Of a stretch of DNA of 64,000 nucleotides, positions 25,617 through 35,035 are shown piece after piece. Location of the stretch: the NCBI GenBank assembly GCA_965242605.1, contig CBDESS010000001.1, positions 1,550,001 to 1,614,000 on the forward strand. The letters are read 5' to 3'. How positions within the stretch are numbered: the stretch's first letter is position 1; every line of letters starts with the position of its first letter. Both the position numbers and the translations under genes were made by a program. Source of the stretch: JAAXHF01 sp965242605. Lineage in GTDB: Bacteria > Desulfobacterota > Binatia > Bin18. The notes under the pieces are model-generated. The model worked only from the letters and a program-made list of their open reading frames with translations. It did no database searches and was not told where the DNA came from.

Positions 25617-26111
25617 CTAATCCGACCTCTGGGACTCAGGAGAGGCGGTTGCGAGGTTTTGAGGCAACTCAGTTTCCCTTGCTACTTCCTCCCTGTTGTC
25701 AATGACTTGGACAACGGGGTCTCCGATTGCTACATAGCTCTCTTCCTCACTCAGGGGCTCCCGCGTTTTCTCCGTTGATTTCAACGTTTCGTATTCACTC
25801 ACCCATTCTGGCTGCATGAGGAACTTCGAGAAACTTGCGCCCGGCAGCATTCCCCCAGTGTTGACTCTCCTCTGCCTGTATGTAGCCGCGAGAGACAGCT
25901 TCTCTTGAACATGAATAGTGCGAACCCTGACTTTTGCGCGTTGGATGGACCCTAATGTTTCACCTGTATCAGGGTCCGTAATATCTTCCCCTTCCGCATC
26001 CATGACGTCGAAGTACATGCCAACAGCCACTCCGTCTGCGGAGCCGATATTGAGCGCAACTTCGCGCGCGTTAAGAACTCGGGCAACTTTTCCGCGGATC
26101 GCTTTGGTCAT
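25617..26111 (-). CDS. FlgT C-terminal-like beta-domain protein
   Basis: 164 residues from ATG 26111 (MTKAIRGKVARVLNAREVALNIGSADGVAVGMYFDV); earlier in-frame codons give a nonsense leader. The segment GSADGVAVGMYFDVMDAEGEDITDPDTGETLGSIQRAKVRVRTIHVQEKLSLA follows the pattern of the FlgT C-terminal domain, a beta-barrel that in other proteins handles stress or cell-surface functions. No signal peptide, so it is likely cytosolic. The gene starts 2 bases after the stop of the membrane gene at 26114 and is clearly co-transcribed with it. Confidence 0.6.
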   Translation of the reverse strand: MTKAIRGKVARVLNAREVALNIGSADGVAVGMYFDVMDAEGEDITDPDTGETLGSIQRAKVRVRTIHVQEKLSLAATYRQRRVNTGGMLPGASFSKFLMQPEWVSEYETLKSTEKTREPLSEEESYVAIGDPVVQVIDNREEVARETELPQNLATASPESQRSD

Positions 26112-26113
26112 TG

Positions 26114-26569
26114 TCAGTCCCTCGCTGTCTGTAGTTTTTCTCGCAATTCCTGCACATCTTCTGGAACGATGTCCACCCAATCTTCCAGCGCGTCATCCGC
26201 TGTAGCCAATTGTTCACCAACAATTGCTTTGAGTGTAGCAAGCGTTATTGGGTATTCGGCAGGAGAGGTGCAACTTTCTATGGCCCGCGATACCCGCTGG
26301 AGACTGCGATAGAGGGAGACGAGACGACGGAACGCGGAGCGCGCGTGCGGTCTGATGAGTGCCTTCGCCGCATTGATTGCTGGCCGGCGGCCGAAAATGA
26401 ACGAACCAGTCAGGCTCGTAAATAAGATAAAAACCTGAAAAAGGCCGTTTTCCAAGCCGGTCAAGACGCGCGTGGCCGCTATGTACACAAAAAGAATGGA
26501 CACCCCTACGCTTGTGAGTATGAGCAAAATTGCCCACAAAGTTGCCCAGGTGCGTTCAGAGTTTTTCAT
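26114..26569 (-). CDS. Two-helix membrane protein of unknown function
   Basis: 151 residues with two membrane segments (TLWAILLILTSVGVSILFVYIA and FQVFILFTSLTGSFIFG) followed by a cytosolic helical tail of about 90 residues (SLYRSLQRVSRAIE...ALEDWVDIVPEDVQELREKL). I do not recognise a family. Its stop and the ATG of the FlgT-like gene share the sequence TGACAATG, indicating translational coupling. These two genes form a small operon between the DUF1640 array and the restriction enzyme. Confidence 0.6.
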   Translation of the reverse strand: MKNSERTWATLWAILLILTSVGVSILFVYIAATRVLTGLENGLFQVFILFTSLTGSFIFGRRPAINAAKALIRPHARSAFRRLVSLYRSLQRVSRAIESCTSPAEYPITLATLKAIVGEQLATADDALEDWVDIVPEDVQELREKLQTARD

Positions 26570-26620
26570 GATTCATCCAGGTATCGTGACGATACATTGT
26601 CGACTCTGTTCTACCATGAC

Positions 26621-29600
26621 TCATGGTTCGGTCAAAGCAGATGTCAGCAGTATCGCCCCGATCCGTCGTGCCACATCGGTGAAGTGCTGCACCTCTTCGG
26701 GCAACAGCGGCCGGCCCAGCACCTTCCGCTCCCGGTAGGAGAGCCATTTCTTGAGGACCGGGTAGCCGCCGAGCTTGTAGCGCCAGACTGTGGCGGGGAT
26801 GTTGCGCCAAAAGGCGCGGGCGTTCAGATGGATGTCAAAGGTGGTTGCGCCCAGCGTCGGCGCGTTCTCCCCGAGCGCCGTTGTCTCAGCCGTGGTGTAC
26901 TCCCTTGCCACCGCCCGGCCTTGGCCGGGCATCACCGCGTCGCCCGTCCCGAAGTGACCCCAGCCGGCGGTCAGCGCGAAGTCGTCGCCGGCCATGTTGC
27001 GCCCGTCCGCGGTGGCCGGCACGGCAATCACGGCGAGCTCTGGGCGCAAGGGTCCGGTCGTCACACCGGGGACCGGGGTTTCGGAGTTGAGCAAGGCGGC
27101 CAGTTCCCGGCCCCGGGCTGCCGATGCGGCTAGTTCCTCTGCCGCCCCTTCACTATCGCCGTCGGGCCAGCCGGGCAGCGGGATGCGCGGCCATTCCATG
27201 CGCAGCGCGCCGGCGTTGGCTTCCCGATAGGCGGGGTCGTGCAGCACGGCCAGGATGTGGTGAAACAGGTCTTCCACGCTTGCGCCGAGGCGGTCGAGAT
27301 AGCGACGGGCGGCGGCTGACAGGTTAGGCCGGTGGTGCGGGCTGTTGCCGTCGGCTCCGAGGTCACTAGCGTCACGGAGCCAAGCCGGAAAACAATGGAT
27401 TCCCCAGCTTCCCAACTTCCAGCCGGCAAGATGGCGGACGACATTCCCGTGTGAAAACTCTTCATGGATTTCGCGTTTGTTCGTCGCCAGCCATAGATTG
27501 CCGTCAAATACATGTGGCCTGTACTCCGGGCGTGGACGATCAAACAAACCACTATCTTCTTCCCAATAGAGCCAACGGTTGTCGAACGGTCGATAGGCGT
27601 GTCGGGTGAACCCAGATTCACGAGGCCCCCCGCCCGCAAGTAGCATATTGCGCGCCGCACGCGCGTCAAACCGCCCTGTCGTCTTCATTGCCGTGGGATA
27701 GCGCCGCCCAATTTCTTCATGGCTCAGGTCCCGGTTGAAGTAGTCGCAGAGCCGTGTCTTCAGCCGGTCGAGATCAACATCAACCAGAAACCCGTCACGG
27801 CCGGTATTGACCCCCGGAAACGAGACCGGGAGCAGTTCGGGCAGGGCCGGCCAGGCGGACCACTGAGCGCTGACCGCGGCCGGCGCAAACGGCAGGCCGA
27901 GCGGCAGGGCCGGCGTGAGGGTATCGTACAGCGTGGCCGGCTCTGTCTCTGCGCTCTCCAGCAGGTCTTCCCGCTTGGCCGGCCCCCACAGGTGGCGGAA
28001 GCCGACGGTCTGGGCCGGCCTATGGTCGGCTTTGCGGACCAGGGTCGCAATGGCGGTCCCGACCTGGATGCCGACGCTATCGCTGGGCGTGGAAAAAATG
28101 CTGGGGTCGGGCGTGCCGTCCGGCGCGAGCTTGCCGGTCTTGTACTTGTCGCCGTTCAGGCAGTCGATCCGAATGGCGTCAAAGGCTTCGAGATAGCGCT
28201 CGCGCATCCCGGTAAACGACAGCCCGTCCAGCCACGAATAGTTGGAGAGGAAGCACACCACGCCCTGGCCGGTCTTGGCAATCCGCCGCTCGGCCATGCG
28301 GAAGAAACGGGCATACAGGTCGTTCAAGCCCTGGCCTTCGGGCCGGCGGACGCGCCTGGTCGTCCGGTAGGCGTCCGACAACTCCCGCTCTTCGTCTACG
28401 GCCAGGCCGGCAAAGCCGTTGTAGGGCGGGTTGCCCAGAATGACCAGGATGGGCGTATCGCGCTTGACCTGCTCGGCCCGGTCGCGCTCGTCTTCCAGTT
28501 CTGGAAACGGCAGGGGCTTGGTCGTCCGAGGCTCCCAGCCGGTCAGGGCGTTGGTCAGAAAAACCCCGGGACGCTCCGCCGGGACGCTCTGGCCGGTGTC
28601 TGCCAGCGGGGCGTCAAGTGCCTGCATGGTCAGGCCAACCTGCAAGTGAGCCACCACAAACGGGGCGGGCATGATCTCAAAGCCGAACACCCGCTCGGTA
28701 GCCGCCCGTTTCACCGCCGCCCCGGTCAGCGCACCCAGCCCCTTGCCGGCCAGATTGGCGGCAATCCGGCGCAGCGCCTCGGCCAGATAGGCCCCGGTGC
28801 CGCAGCACGGGTCAAGGACATACACCTTGTCGCTGGCCAGGCCATCGGCAATGCCCAGATCGTGCTTGAGGGCGGTGTCTACGCGGGCAACCATGTAGCG
28901 GACCACCTCGGCCGGCGTGTACCACACCCCGAGTTGTTTGCGGAGTTCGGGGTCAAAGGCCTGGAGGAAGGGTTCATAGAAATAGGGCACGGCGTCGCCT
29001 TCGCTGAACGTGGCAAAGAAGGCGGCCCGATCCACCCGGCCCAGGGCCGCGGCCGTCCAGTCCAGGACTTTGACCAAGCCCAGCGGACGCAGACGACCGG
29101 GGTCAGACAGTTGTTGAAACAGTGCTCGCAAAACGGGCGCGCGCAGATGCCACACGGCAATACGCCAATCAAAGGCGGCGGCTGGCCGCTGCCGCGCCCA
29201 TAACACCCAGGCCGAAAACACCCCGTAGAAGAGGGTCTGGACCAGGGTTGAGCGAAAGAAGCGCCCCCCGCGCTCGCCCTCAAAGTGGACGCCTAAGGCT
29301 TCTTCAAGCGCGGCGCGGATGGTGGCGAGTTGCGGGGCGTCGCCGGCCGCCTCAACCCGGGCCAGGGCGTCGCGGGCGTAGGAGGCCAGCAGCCAGGCCA
29401 GGTCTTTGGGGTCGGTCAGGCGCGCCCGGTGTGAGAGCGCCCGGGCCAGGTATTCGCCGAGGCCGGGGCCGACCGTGCGGGCGAAGGCGCGCGGCGTTTC
29501 AAGCAGACGCTCGAATGCTGCGGCGCTGTCAGCTAGGCGGAAGGTTTCGAGCGTGGCCGGCTGGCCGGCGGCGTTCTCGCCAAGCAGCACAAAATCGCGC

Positions 29601-29962
29601 GTATTTGTCACCAGCACCAGCCGGTAGCGGTGCCAATAGCGGCTGGCCTGCCGGCTCGCCGCGGTCAGCCAGGCGTCGTCAGCCGCGGGCTTGACCTCAA
29701 CCACGCCCCGTTCTGGAACCTGCCCCTGCTTGGGCTGGCTCTTCTGGAGCTGTCTGGCCGTGTACAGGCCAAAGTCGGGATGGCCGGCCCCCTGGTCGGC
29801 CAGTTCACCAACGCAGACAACCTTGGGCCTGAGCGCACTCCCGACCGCGTTCAGCAGGTTGGCCAGCGGCCCATAATACGAGCGCTCGCCGGTGGCCCCG
29901 CCCGAGGCCCGCACCCGGCCCAGCTCGCTCAGGTAGGTCTCGACTGCGCCGGTCAGTCTCAT
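26621..29962 (-). CDS. Single-chain restriction-modification enzyme (type IIG / ISP-like)
   Basis: 1113 residues from ATG 29962. The N-terminal domain has a PD-(D/E)xK nuclease site: D63 in GHPDFGLY, then E89 and K91 in GVVEVKP. The central domain is an N6-adenine methyltransferase with SAM motif DPCCGTGAYL (from residue 384) and catalytic NPPYNG (from 511). The C-terminal third (HAYRPFDNRWLYWEED, FDGNLWLATNKR, HCFPAWLRD, TTFDIHLNARAFWRNIPATVWRYKLGGYPVLKKWLSYRE) matches the target-recognition and C-terminal region of type ISP enzymes. No helicase domain is visible, unlike true type ISP. It should methylate and cleave specific DNA as one protein. No separate S or R gene is nearby. Confidence 0.85.
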   Translation of the reverse strand: MRLTGAVETYLSELGRVRASGGATGERSYYGPLANLLNAVGSALRPKVVCVGELADQGAGHPDFGLYTARQLQKSQPKQGQVPERGVVEVKPAADDAWLTAASRQASRYWHRYRLVLVTNTRDFVLLGENAAGQPATLETFRLADSAAAFERLLETPRAFARTVGPGLGEYLARALSHRARLTDPKDLAWLLASYARDALARVEAAGDAPQLATIRAALEEALGVHFEGERGGRFFRSTLVQTLFYGVFSAWVLWARQRPAAAFDWRIAVWHLRAPVLRALFQQLSDPGRLRPLGLVKVLDWTAAALGRVDRAAFFATFSEGDAVPYFYEPFLQAFDPELRKQLGVWYTPAEVVRYMVARVDTALKHDLGIADGLASDKVYVLDPCCGTGAYLAEALRRIAANLAGKGLGALTGAAVKRAATERVFGFEIMPAPFVVAHLQVGLTMQALDAPLADTGQSVPAERPGVFLTNALTGWEPRTTKPLPFPELEDERDRAEQVKRDTPILVILGNPPYNGFAGLAVDEERELSDAYRTTRRVRRPEGQGLNDLYARFFRMAERRIAKTGQGVVCFLSNYSWLDGLSFTGMRERYLEAFDAIRIDCLNGDKYKTGKLAPDGTPDPSIFSTPSDSVGIQVGTAIATLVRKADHRPAQTVGFRHLWGPAKREDLLESAETEPATLYDTLTPALPLGLPFAPAAVSAQWSAWPALPELLPVSFPGVNTGRDGFLVDVDLDRLKTRLCDYFNRDLSHEEIGRRYPTAMKTTGRFDARAARNMLLAGGGPRESGFTRHAYRPFDNRWLYWEEDSGLFDRPRPEYRPHVFDGNLWLATNKREIHEEFSHGNVVRHLAGWKLGSWGIHCFPAWLRDASDLGADGNSPHHRPNLSAAARRYLDRLGASVEDLFHHILAVLHDPAYREANAGALRMEWPRIPLPGWPDGDSEGAAEELAASAARGRELAALLNSETPVPGVTTGPLRPELAVIAVPATADGRNMAGDDFALTAGWGHFGTGDAVMPGQGRAVAREYTTAETTALGENAPTLGATTFDIHLNARAFWRNIPATVWRYKLGGYPVLKKWLSYRERKVLGRPLLPEEVQHFTDVARRIGAILLTSALTEP

Positions 29963-29965
29963 CAA

Positions 29966-31193
29966 TCATTCGCCCGTTGCTGCCGCTCCATTCTCAATAA
30001 GGGCGGCAATTGCCTCCTCGCTATAGCCCAGGTCTTGCAACACGGCGCGGGTATGCGCGCCGAGCTGCGGGGCCGCGGTCGGCGTGCGCTTGTCGCCGGC
30101 GCTGGTAAAAATAGGGCTGTTGATGGTCGTCAGTTGACCGTGGCCGGGATACTCCAGGTCGATAAACGCTTCCGCGGCCCGCATCTGGGGGTCTTCAACC
30201 ACCTCGTCACGCTGCGGCAGGGGGGCCCATTTGATGTCAGCCCGCTTGAACAGCCCGCGCCATTCGGCCAGGTCGCGCGACTCAAACTGCGACTGGAGAA
30301 TAGCGAACAGGGCCGCGGCGTTTTCCGCCCTGGCTTCATTGGTGGTGAACAGCGGGTTGGTCGCCAGCTCGGCCTGGCCGAGGGCGGCGCACAGATTGGG
30401 GAACTCCTTGTCCGGGTCAAGCAGGACAACCAGAAAGGCTTTGCCGTCGCCGCTCCGGTAGCCGGCCGCCAGCGGGTTGGGCGGCGTGCCGTCGCTGCGG
30501 CGTTCTGGAAAGCTGGCGTTACAGAACCTGGCCTGGAGGTCGCAGGCGTTGGCCCAGGCACCGCTGGCCAGCAACGAGGTCCCGACCTTGAGCCCCCGTC
30601 CGGTCCGCTCGCGGTAGTACAGGCCGAGCATCACCGCCCCGAACAGCGACACCGAGGTCGGGTGATCGCCCATGCCCGGCCGTGGACCGCCGGGCGTGCC
30701 GTCCATGCCGACCACGCTCATCATCAGGCCCGAGCGCGCCCAATACGCCAGCGCGTCAAAGGTCGGCGCGTCGGCGTCCTCGCCCGTATCGCCGTAGCCG
30801 GTCAGATGGGCGTAGATGAGGCGTTCGTTCTCAGGCCGCAGGTCATCCCAGTTCAGCCGGAACTTGTTGAGCAGCGGGTGCTGGTAATTGGTGACAAACA
30901 CGTCCGCGGTTTTGACCCAGACGGATGAGGGCTTCCCGGCCCTGGTCCGAATCAAGGTCAAGGGCGACGCTCTTCTTGTTGCGGCTGGTCAGAATCCAGG
31001 GCCAGTTGAGCTCAGCCTTGGCAAACCCCGGCAGCTCACCCATGAGCCGGTACAGATCCCCGCCTTGGGGCCGCTCAACCTTGAACACCTCGGCCCCGAA
31101 ATCCGACATGATCGTCGCTGAGGCCGGCCCGGCGACATAGGTTCCGCAGTCGATCACCCGCAGTCCTGAGAGAATCCCGTTGTGCATACTCAT
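29966..31193 (-). CDS. CaiB/BaiF CoA-transferase, frameshifted
   Basis: ATG 31193 gives MSMHNGILSGLRVIDCGTYVAGPASATIMSDFGAEVFKVERPQGGDLYR, the family III CoA-transferase start with its catalytic region (NKKSVALDLDSDQGREALIRL). One extra base in the CCC at 30916-30918 (plus strand) shifts the frame; corrected, it reads KTADVFVTNYQHPLLNKFRLNWDDLRP...GLYYRERTGRGLKVGTSLLASGAW and on to the end at 29966 (about 408 residues). It would move CoA between acids. Its stop overlaps the start region of the restriction enzyme gene. Confidence 0.8.
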
Positions 31194-31410
31194 CTCCTCG
31201 CTTGCTTGCTGAGATGCTTCCGCATTCTGCCACCAATTGCCGGCCTCGCCAAGGTGACGATTGGCCGCTCACACGAGGGGTTGCCGCAGAGCCGCCGCCG
31301 TGCTATGGCTGCCTGTGTTAGGGAGTGAGTGCATACCGCTCTGAGCAAACGAGTGAACGCGGGTGTCCACCGCGGGTGTCCACATTGCAATTGTAGGGAA
31401 GGGCTGCCCA

Positions 31411-31746
31411 ATGGAAATCGAAGAGACAATCAAAGATCCGGTGGTTGTTGTCGCGCTTGACGGGCGTGTTGACGGCTTTAGCGCGCCAGATGTGGAGAAG
31501 CGTATTTCGGAGATCGTCGCCCGCGGCGATACCCGCATTCTGCTTGACTGCGGCAAGATGAACTACATCAGCAGCGCCGGCCTGCGCGCCGTGCTCGTTG
31601 GAGCCAAGAAATGCCAGCAAGGCGGCGGTAAGCTGACGGTCTGCGCGCTCCAGCCGGCGTCGAAATCGGTCATGGAGATCAGCGGCTTCCTGACGATGCT
31701 TGAATACTACGACACGCGCGAAGCCGCCCTGGCGGCCGAGTCGTGA
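31411..31746 (+). CDS. STAS-domain anti-sigma factor antagonist
   Basis: 111 residues from ATG 31411 (MEIEETIKDPVVVVALDGRVDGFSAPDVEKRI). The loop MNYISSAGLRAVL holds the serine that partner-switching kinases phosphorylate in SpoIIAA/RsbV proteins. It is full length for the family and cytosolic. No anti-sigma kinase is in the window. It sits 9 bases upstream of a GPP34 gene on the same strand, forming a two-gene unit. Confidence 0.85.
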   Translation: MEIEETIKDPVVVVALDGRVDGFSAPDVEKRISEIVARGDTRILLDCGKMNYISSAGLRAVLVGAKKCQQGGGKLTVCALQPASKSVMEISGFLTMLEYYDTREAALAAES

Positions 31747-31755
31747 GAGCGCGCC

Positions 31756-32409
31756 GTGCTGACCTTCGCCGAAGAGATACTGCTGTTGATGCTGGACGAC
31801 GACGGGGTGTTCCTGCCGGTCCGCGGCGGCTCGGTGGAACATGTCCTTGCCGGCGCGGCCCTGATGGACCTGGCGTTCGCCAACCGCATTGACACCGACC
31901 CAGAGCGCCTCGTGATCCTTGACCGGACACCGACTGGCAACCCCATGCTTGACCGGGTCCTGGACCGTATCGCGGATTCCCACGAAACACAGAACACCAG
32001 GGGCTGGATAGAGGCGCTGGCCGGGCAGGGAGCGACCGAAATCCGCGGCCAGGCCCTGGCCAGTCTGATTGAGCGCGGCATTCTGGAGTCGCAGGACGAG
32101 AAGTTTCTGTGGGTCTTCCGTTCACGGCGTTATCCGACGATTGACGGGCGGGTTGAGCGCGAGGTCAGGCTGCGGATTGCAGACGTGTTGCTGTCTGACG
32201 ATACCCCCGACCCCCGGGATGTCGCCCTCATCTGTCTGGCCGATGCCTGCAACTTCCTGCCCGACATCTTCTCCGCCCGGGAGATCGAGCGGGCCGCTCC
32301 GCGTGTTCAGCAGCTGCGCAAGATGGACCTGATCGGCCGCGAAGTCACCGGCGTGATCGCCGAAATTGAGCGCTCGGTCATGATGGCGATGGCGCTCACC
32401 CCGCACTGA
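31756..32409 (+). CDS. GOLPH3/VPS74 (GPP34) family protein
   Basis: 217 residues from GTG 31756. MLTFAEEILLLMLDDDGVFLP and LAGAALMDLAFANRIDTDPERLVILD are the GPP34 start. The RYPTIDGRVEREVRLRIADVLLSDDTPDPRDVALICLADACNFLPDIFS region matches the rest of the domain. In eukaryotes GPP34 proteins bind phosphatidylinositol 4-phosphate and sort Golgi enzymes. Bacterial members are of unknown role and could bind anionic membranes. Close linkage to the STAS gene suggests regulation by partner switching, which is an inference. Confidence 0.8.
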   Translation: MLTFAEEILLLMLDDDGVFLPVRGGSVEHVLAGAALMDLAFANRIDTDPERLVILDRTPTGNPMLDRVLDRIADSHETQNTRGWIEALAGQGATEIRGQALASLIERGILESQDEKFLWVFRSRRYPTIDGRVEREVRLRIADVLLSDDTPDPRDVALICLADACNFLPDIFSAREIERAAPRVQQLRKMDLIGREVTGVIAEIERSVMMAMALTPH

Positions 32410-32591
32410 GCCGACCACGACGCCGATGTCAGGAGCGGCTGGTCTGCGCTGTTGAGCCACGCCCGAGTACGCCCCCGGAGGGCTGCCCACGCTCCTGCCC
32501 TCATCTGCCGAACTCGGCGAATGCGTACACTATGATGGCCGGACCCCGACACCGGCGGCCCCACCCGCCGGACAGGCGGGAGCGGTCGCCG

Positions 32592-33560
32592 TTAGCGGTG
32601 AAGCATACGTCTGAGGGTCTTGTCGCGCTCGGTGTTGAAGCGCTGCGAGATTTGCGCCCCAGGCACAAAGCCGTTGAAGCCGTGGAAGCCGCCCGGATAG
32701 ACATGCAACTCGGTCGGCACCCCGGCTGCCAGCAGCCGCTGCGCGTAGCTCACATTCTCATCCAGGAACAGGTCCAGGTCGCCGACCGGAATATAGGCCG
32801 GCGGCAAGCCGCCCAGATCGGTCGCCCGGGCCGCGGCGGCATACGGTGATACCTCCGGCCCGCCCGGCTCACGGCCCAGATAGGCGCGCCAGCCCATCAG
32901 GTTGTTCTCCCGGCTCCACACCAGGGTATCCGGCCTCGTCTGGCTGGCCGCGGCAACGTTGCGGTCGTCAAGCATGGGATAGATCAGCAGTTGAAAGCAC
33001 AGCTCGACCTCGGCCCGGTCGCGGGTCAGCAGGGCCAGCCCCGCGGCCAGTCCCCCGCCCGCGCTCGCTCCGCCAATGGCGATCCGTGACCGATCGACCC
33101 CGAAGTCGTCGCTGTGGGCCGCCAGCCATTTCAGCGCGGCGTAGCAGTCCTCAACCGGGGCTGGAAAAGGGTGCTCGGGGGCCAGCCGGTACTCGACCGA
33201 AGCCACCAGACACTGCCCGACTCTGGACAGGTGTCTGGCCAGCACATCGTCCCGTTCAACGCTGCCCAGGACGTAGCCGCCGCCATGAATCCACACCAGA
33301 GCGGGCAGGCTGGCCGGCCGCTCGTCGGGCTGATAGACCCGCACAAACACCTCGGGCCCAGCCTCGGGACCAGGCACCTGATGGTCCTCAGCGCTGATCC
33401 CCTCAATCGGTGCCAGCTTGGCCATTTGGGCCATCACTAGGTCGTCCATCATCCGCCGCGCGGCTGGAATGTCGTGCAGCTTGATCCCGCCGCCGGTGAC
33501 TTTGAGCCAGGTGTCGAGCGGGCCGGCCAGTTCCGGGTCCAGCCGATTTGTCATGTCCAT
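32592..33560 (-). CDS. Alpha/beta hydrolase (hormone-sensitive-lipase type)
   Basis: 322 residues from ATG 33560. The HSL oxyanion motif HGGGYVLGS, nucleophile GASAGG, the acid in GDLDLFLDENV and the His in YPGGFHGFNGF are all present. The helical cap region starts at the N-terminus (ELAGPLDTWLKV). It is a cytosolic carboxylesterase or lipase, probably of short esters. It stands downstream of a strong hairpin and of an amidohydrolase remnant on the same strand. Confidence 0.88.
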   Translation of the reverse strand: MDMTNRLDPELAGPLDTWLKVTGGGIKLHDIPAARRMMDDLVMAQMAKLAPIEGISAEDHQVPGPEAGPEVFVRVYQPDERPASLPALVWIHGGGYVLGSVERDDVLARHLSRVGQCLVASVEYRLAPEHPFPAPVEDCYAALKWLAAHSDDFGVDRSRIAIGGASAGGGLAAGLALLTRDRAEVELCFQLLIYPMLDDRNVAAASQTRPDTLVWSRENNLMGWRAYLGREPGGPEVSPYAAAARATDLGGLPPAYIPVGDLDLFLDENVSYAQRLLAAGVPTELHVYPGGFHGFNGFVPGAQISQRFNTERDKTLRRMLHR

Positions 33561-33581
33561 AGCATTCCTCCAATACAGGCA

Positions 33582-33607
33582 CCCCCGGGCGAGGCTGCGC
33601 CCGGGGG
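33582..33607 (-). terminator. Strong GC hairpin
   Basis: A perfect 10-bp stem (CCCCCGGGCG / CGCCCGGGGG) with the 6-base loop AGGCTG. It lies between the amidohydrolase remnant at 33627 and the hydrolase start at 33560. There is no clear T run, so termination would be weak or Rho-assisted. Confidence 0.4.
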
Positions 33608-33626
33608 ACAGGCTGCCGGACCGGCT

Positions 33627-33839
33627 CTAGCCGGCCTGGGCGTTGCGCAGCGTCCCTCGATCCGTGATGCACGCCGCCCAGGCCATCAGCCGGCTCGGCC
33701 GAAAGTGGGTTTCCTCCAGGCTCAGCCGGCCGATTGTGGCCTCCTTGCCGTTCTTGATCCCCAGGTCGGCGCGGTAGCGTGGGGCCCTCGTGCCGTCGAT
33801 AATCGTGCCGTCTGTGATCGCCACGTCAAACTCTGCCAT
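33627..33839 (-). pseudogene. N-terminal remnant of a D-aminoacylase-type amidohydrolase
   Basis: ATG 33839 begins MAEFDVAITDGTIIDGTRAPRYRADLGIKNGKEATIGRL, the start strand of the same family as the intact gene at 42381 (MQYDLIIHNGTVVDGSGLPRFRADVGI). After about 40 residues the metal-binding HxH and all later parts are missing; the frame ends at residue 70. A deletion removed more than 500 codons. Confidence 0.6.
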
Positions 33840-33929
33840 GTCTTCTTCCTTATGCGTAGAGTTGATTTCCGTAGTGTCTGAACCTTGCCCGCCGGCCGGG
33901 GAGGCTGCCCCAATCCAGTCATTCGAATT

Positions 33930-34970
33930 TCAAGGCTGACGGTACAGCGGGGGGCCGTCCGCAGGTGGTGAGTTCGGCGTCCAGGCGATGGCCCGGACCT
34001 CGCCAAACTCACGCTCGACCTTTTCCCACGAGGTGCCGCCATCGGTGCTGGTATACACATAGCCGTGCAGGCTGTTGGCCACGATGATGTTCGGGTCGGC
34101 CGGATGCGTGCCAAACCAGTAGATCGTCGAGTTCGGAGTCACCGGCAGGTCGGCCGCCCGCCAGGTTCTGCCCCCGTCGGTCGAACGCTGGATGGCTCCG
34201 ATCTTGCCCGGCACAAAATCGCCGTTGCCGACAAAGATGGTATCCGGGTCGTCGGGTTTGACGGCTACGCCGCGGCAGTAGGAGATGTGGTCTTTCTGGT
34301 AAAAACGAGGAAAGCCGTGCAACGCCCAGTCTTTTCCCTCGTTGGGACTGGACCAGATGCCGTCCGGCGTTGACACCAGCACCTTCGGCTCCGGCCCGTT
34401 GCTGATGGTCAGGCCGTGGACATCCTGGTTGAGGACGCTGTCGCCGAGGTCGGGCAGACGCTCCCAGCTCGCCCCGCGGTCCTGGCTGCGATACACGCCG
34501 TCAATCTCAACCCCGACCCACAGTGTTTTGGAGTCACGCGGGTCAAAGGTGATGTTCGTGACCTTGGGAGCGCCGGCCAGGCATTCCCTGGCCGTCTCGA
34601 CCGCGGCCCGCTCCCAGGTCTGGCCGCCGTCTGTGGTGCGGTACACGGCCGGCGGTTTGGTGCCGGCCCACACCTCGTTTGGATCGTCCGGGCTGACCGC
34701 CACCGACCAGATCTGCTTGCCGTACATGGGAGACTCAATATAGTCCCAGCTCGCCCCACGGTCGTCGCTGCGGTAGATGCCGGCCTCAGAGCCGGCATAG
34801 AGCTGGTTCGGGTTGTGAGGCGAAACGGCCAGGGCCCGGATTTGGATTTCACCCGGCTCATCGGCAAAGGGCAGTTTCATTTTGCTCCTGCGCCAGTTGT
34901 CCCCGCCGTTTGAACTGTACCACACGCCCGCCCCGACTGTTCCTACGCAGATGGTAAAGTCTTTTGCCAT
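33930..34970 (-). CDS. BNR-repeat (sortilin/VPS10-like) beta-propeller protein
   Basis: 346 residues from ATG 34970, preceded by AAGGAGGG. Repeats of the Asp-box pattern are visible: YSSNGGDNWRRS, YRSDDRGASWDYI, YRTTDGGQTWERA, YRSQDRGASWERL, QRSTDGGRTWRAA and YTSTDGGTSWEKV, at about 50-residue spacing. This gives a six- or seven-bladed propeller. No signal peptide, so cytosolic unless exported otherwise. Relatives are annotated as glycosyl hydrolase or exo-alpha-sialidase, but no catalytic residues for that can be seen. Alone between a pseudogene and the aldolase. Confidence 0.8.
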   Translation of the reverse strand: MAKDFTICVGTVGAGVWYSSNGGDNWRRSKMKLPFADEPGEIQIRALAVSPHNPNQLYAGSEAGIYRSDDRGASWDYIESPMYGKQIWSVAVSPDDPNEVWAGTKPPAVYRTTDGGQTWERAAVETARECLAGAPKVTNITFDPRDSKTLWVGVEIDGVYRSQDRGASWERLPDLGDSVLNQDVHGLTISNGPEPKVLVSTPDGIWSSPNEGKDWALHGFPRFYQKDHISYCRGVAVKPDDPDTIFVGNGDFVPGKIGAIQRSTDGGRTWRAADLPVTPNSTIYWFGTHPADPNIIVANSLHGYVYTSTDGGTSWEKVEREFGEVRAIAWTPNSPPADGPPLYRQP

Positions 34971-35035
34971 ACGTCGTCCCTCCTTCTTGTCGGTTGTATA
35001 GCATTGTCTCGGCTTGCAACAGGCTTGGCCAGACC

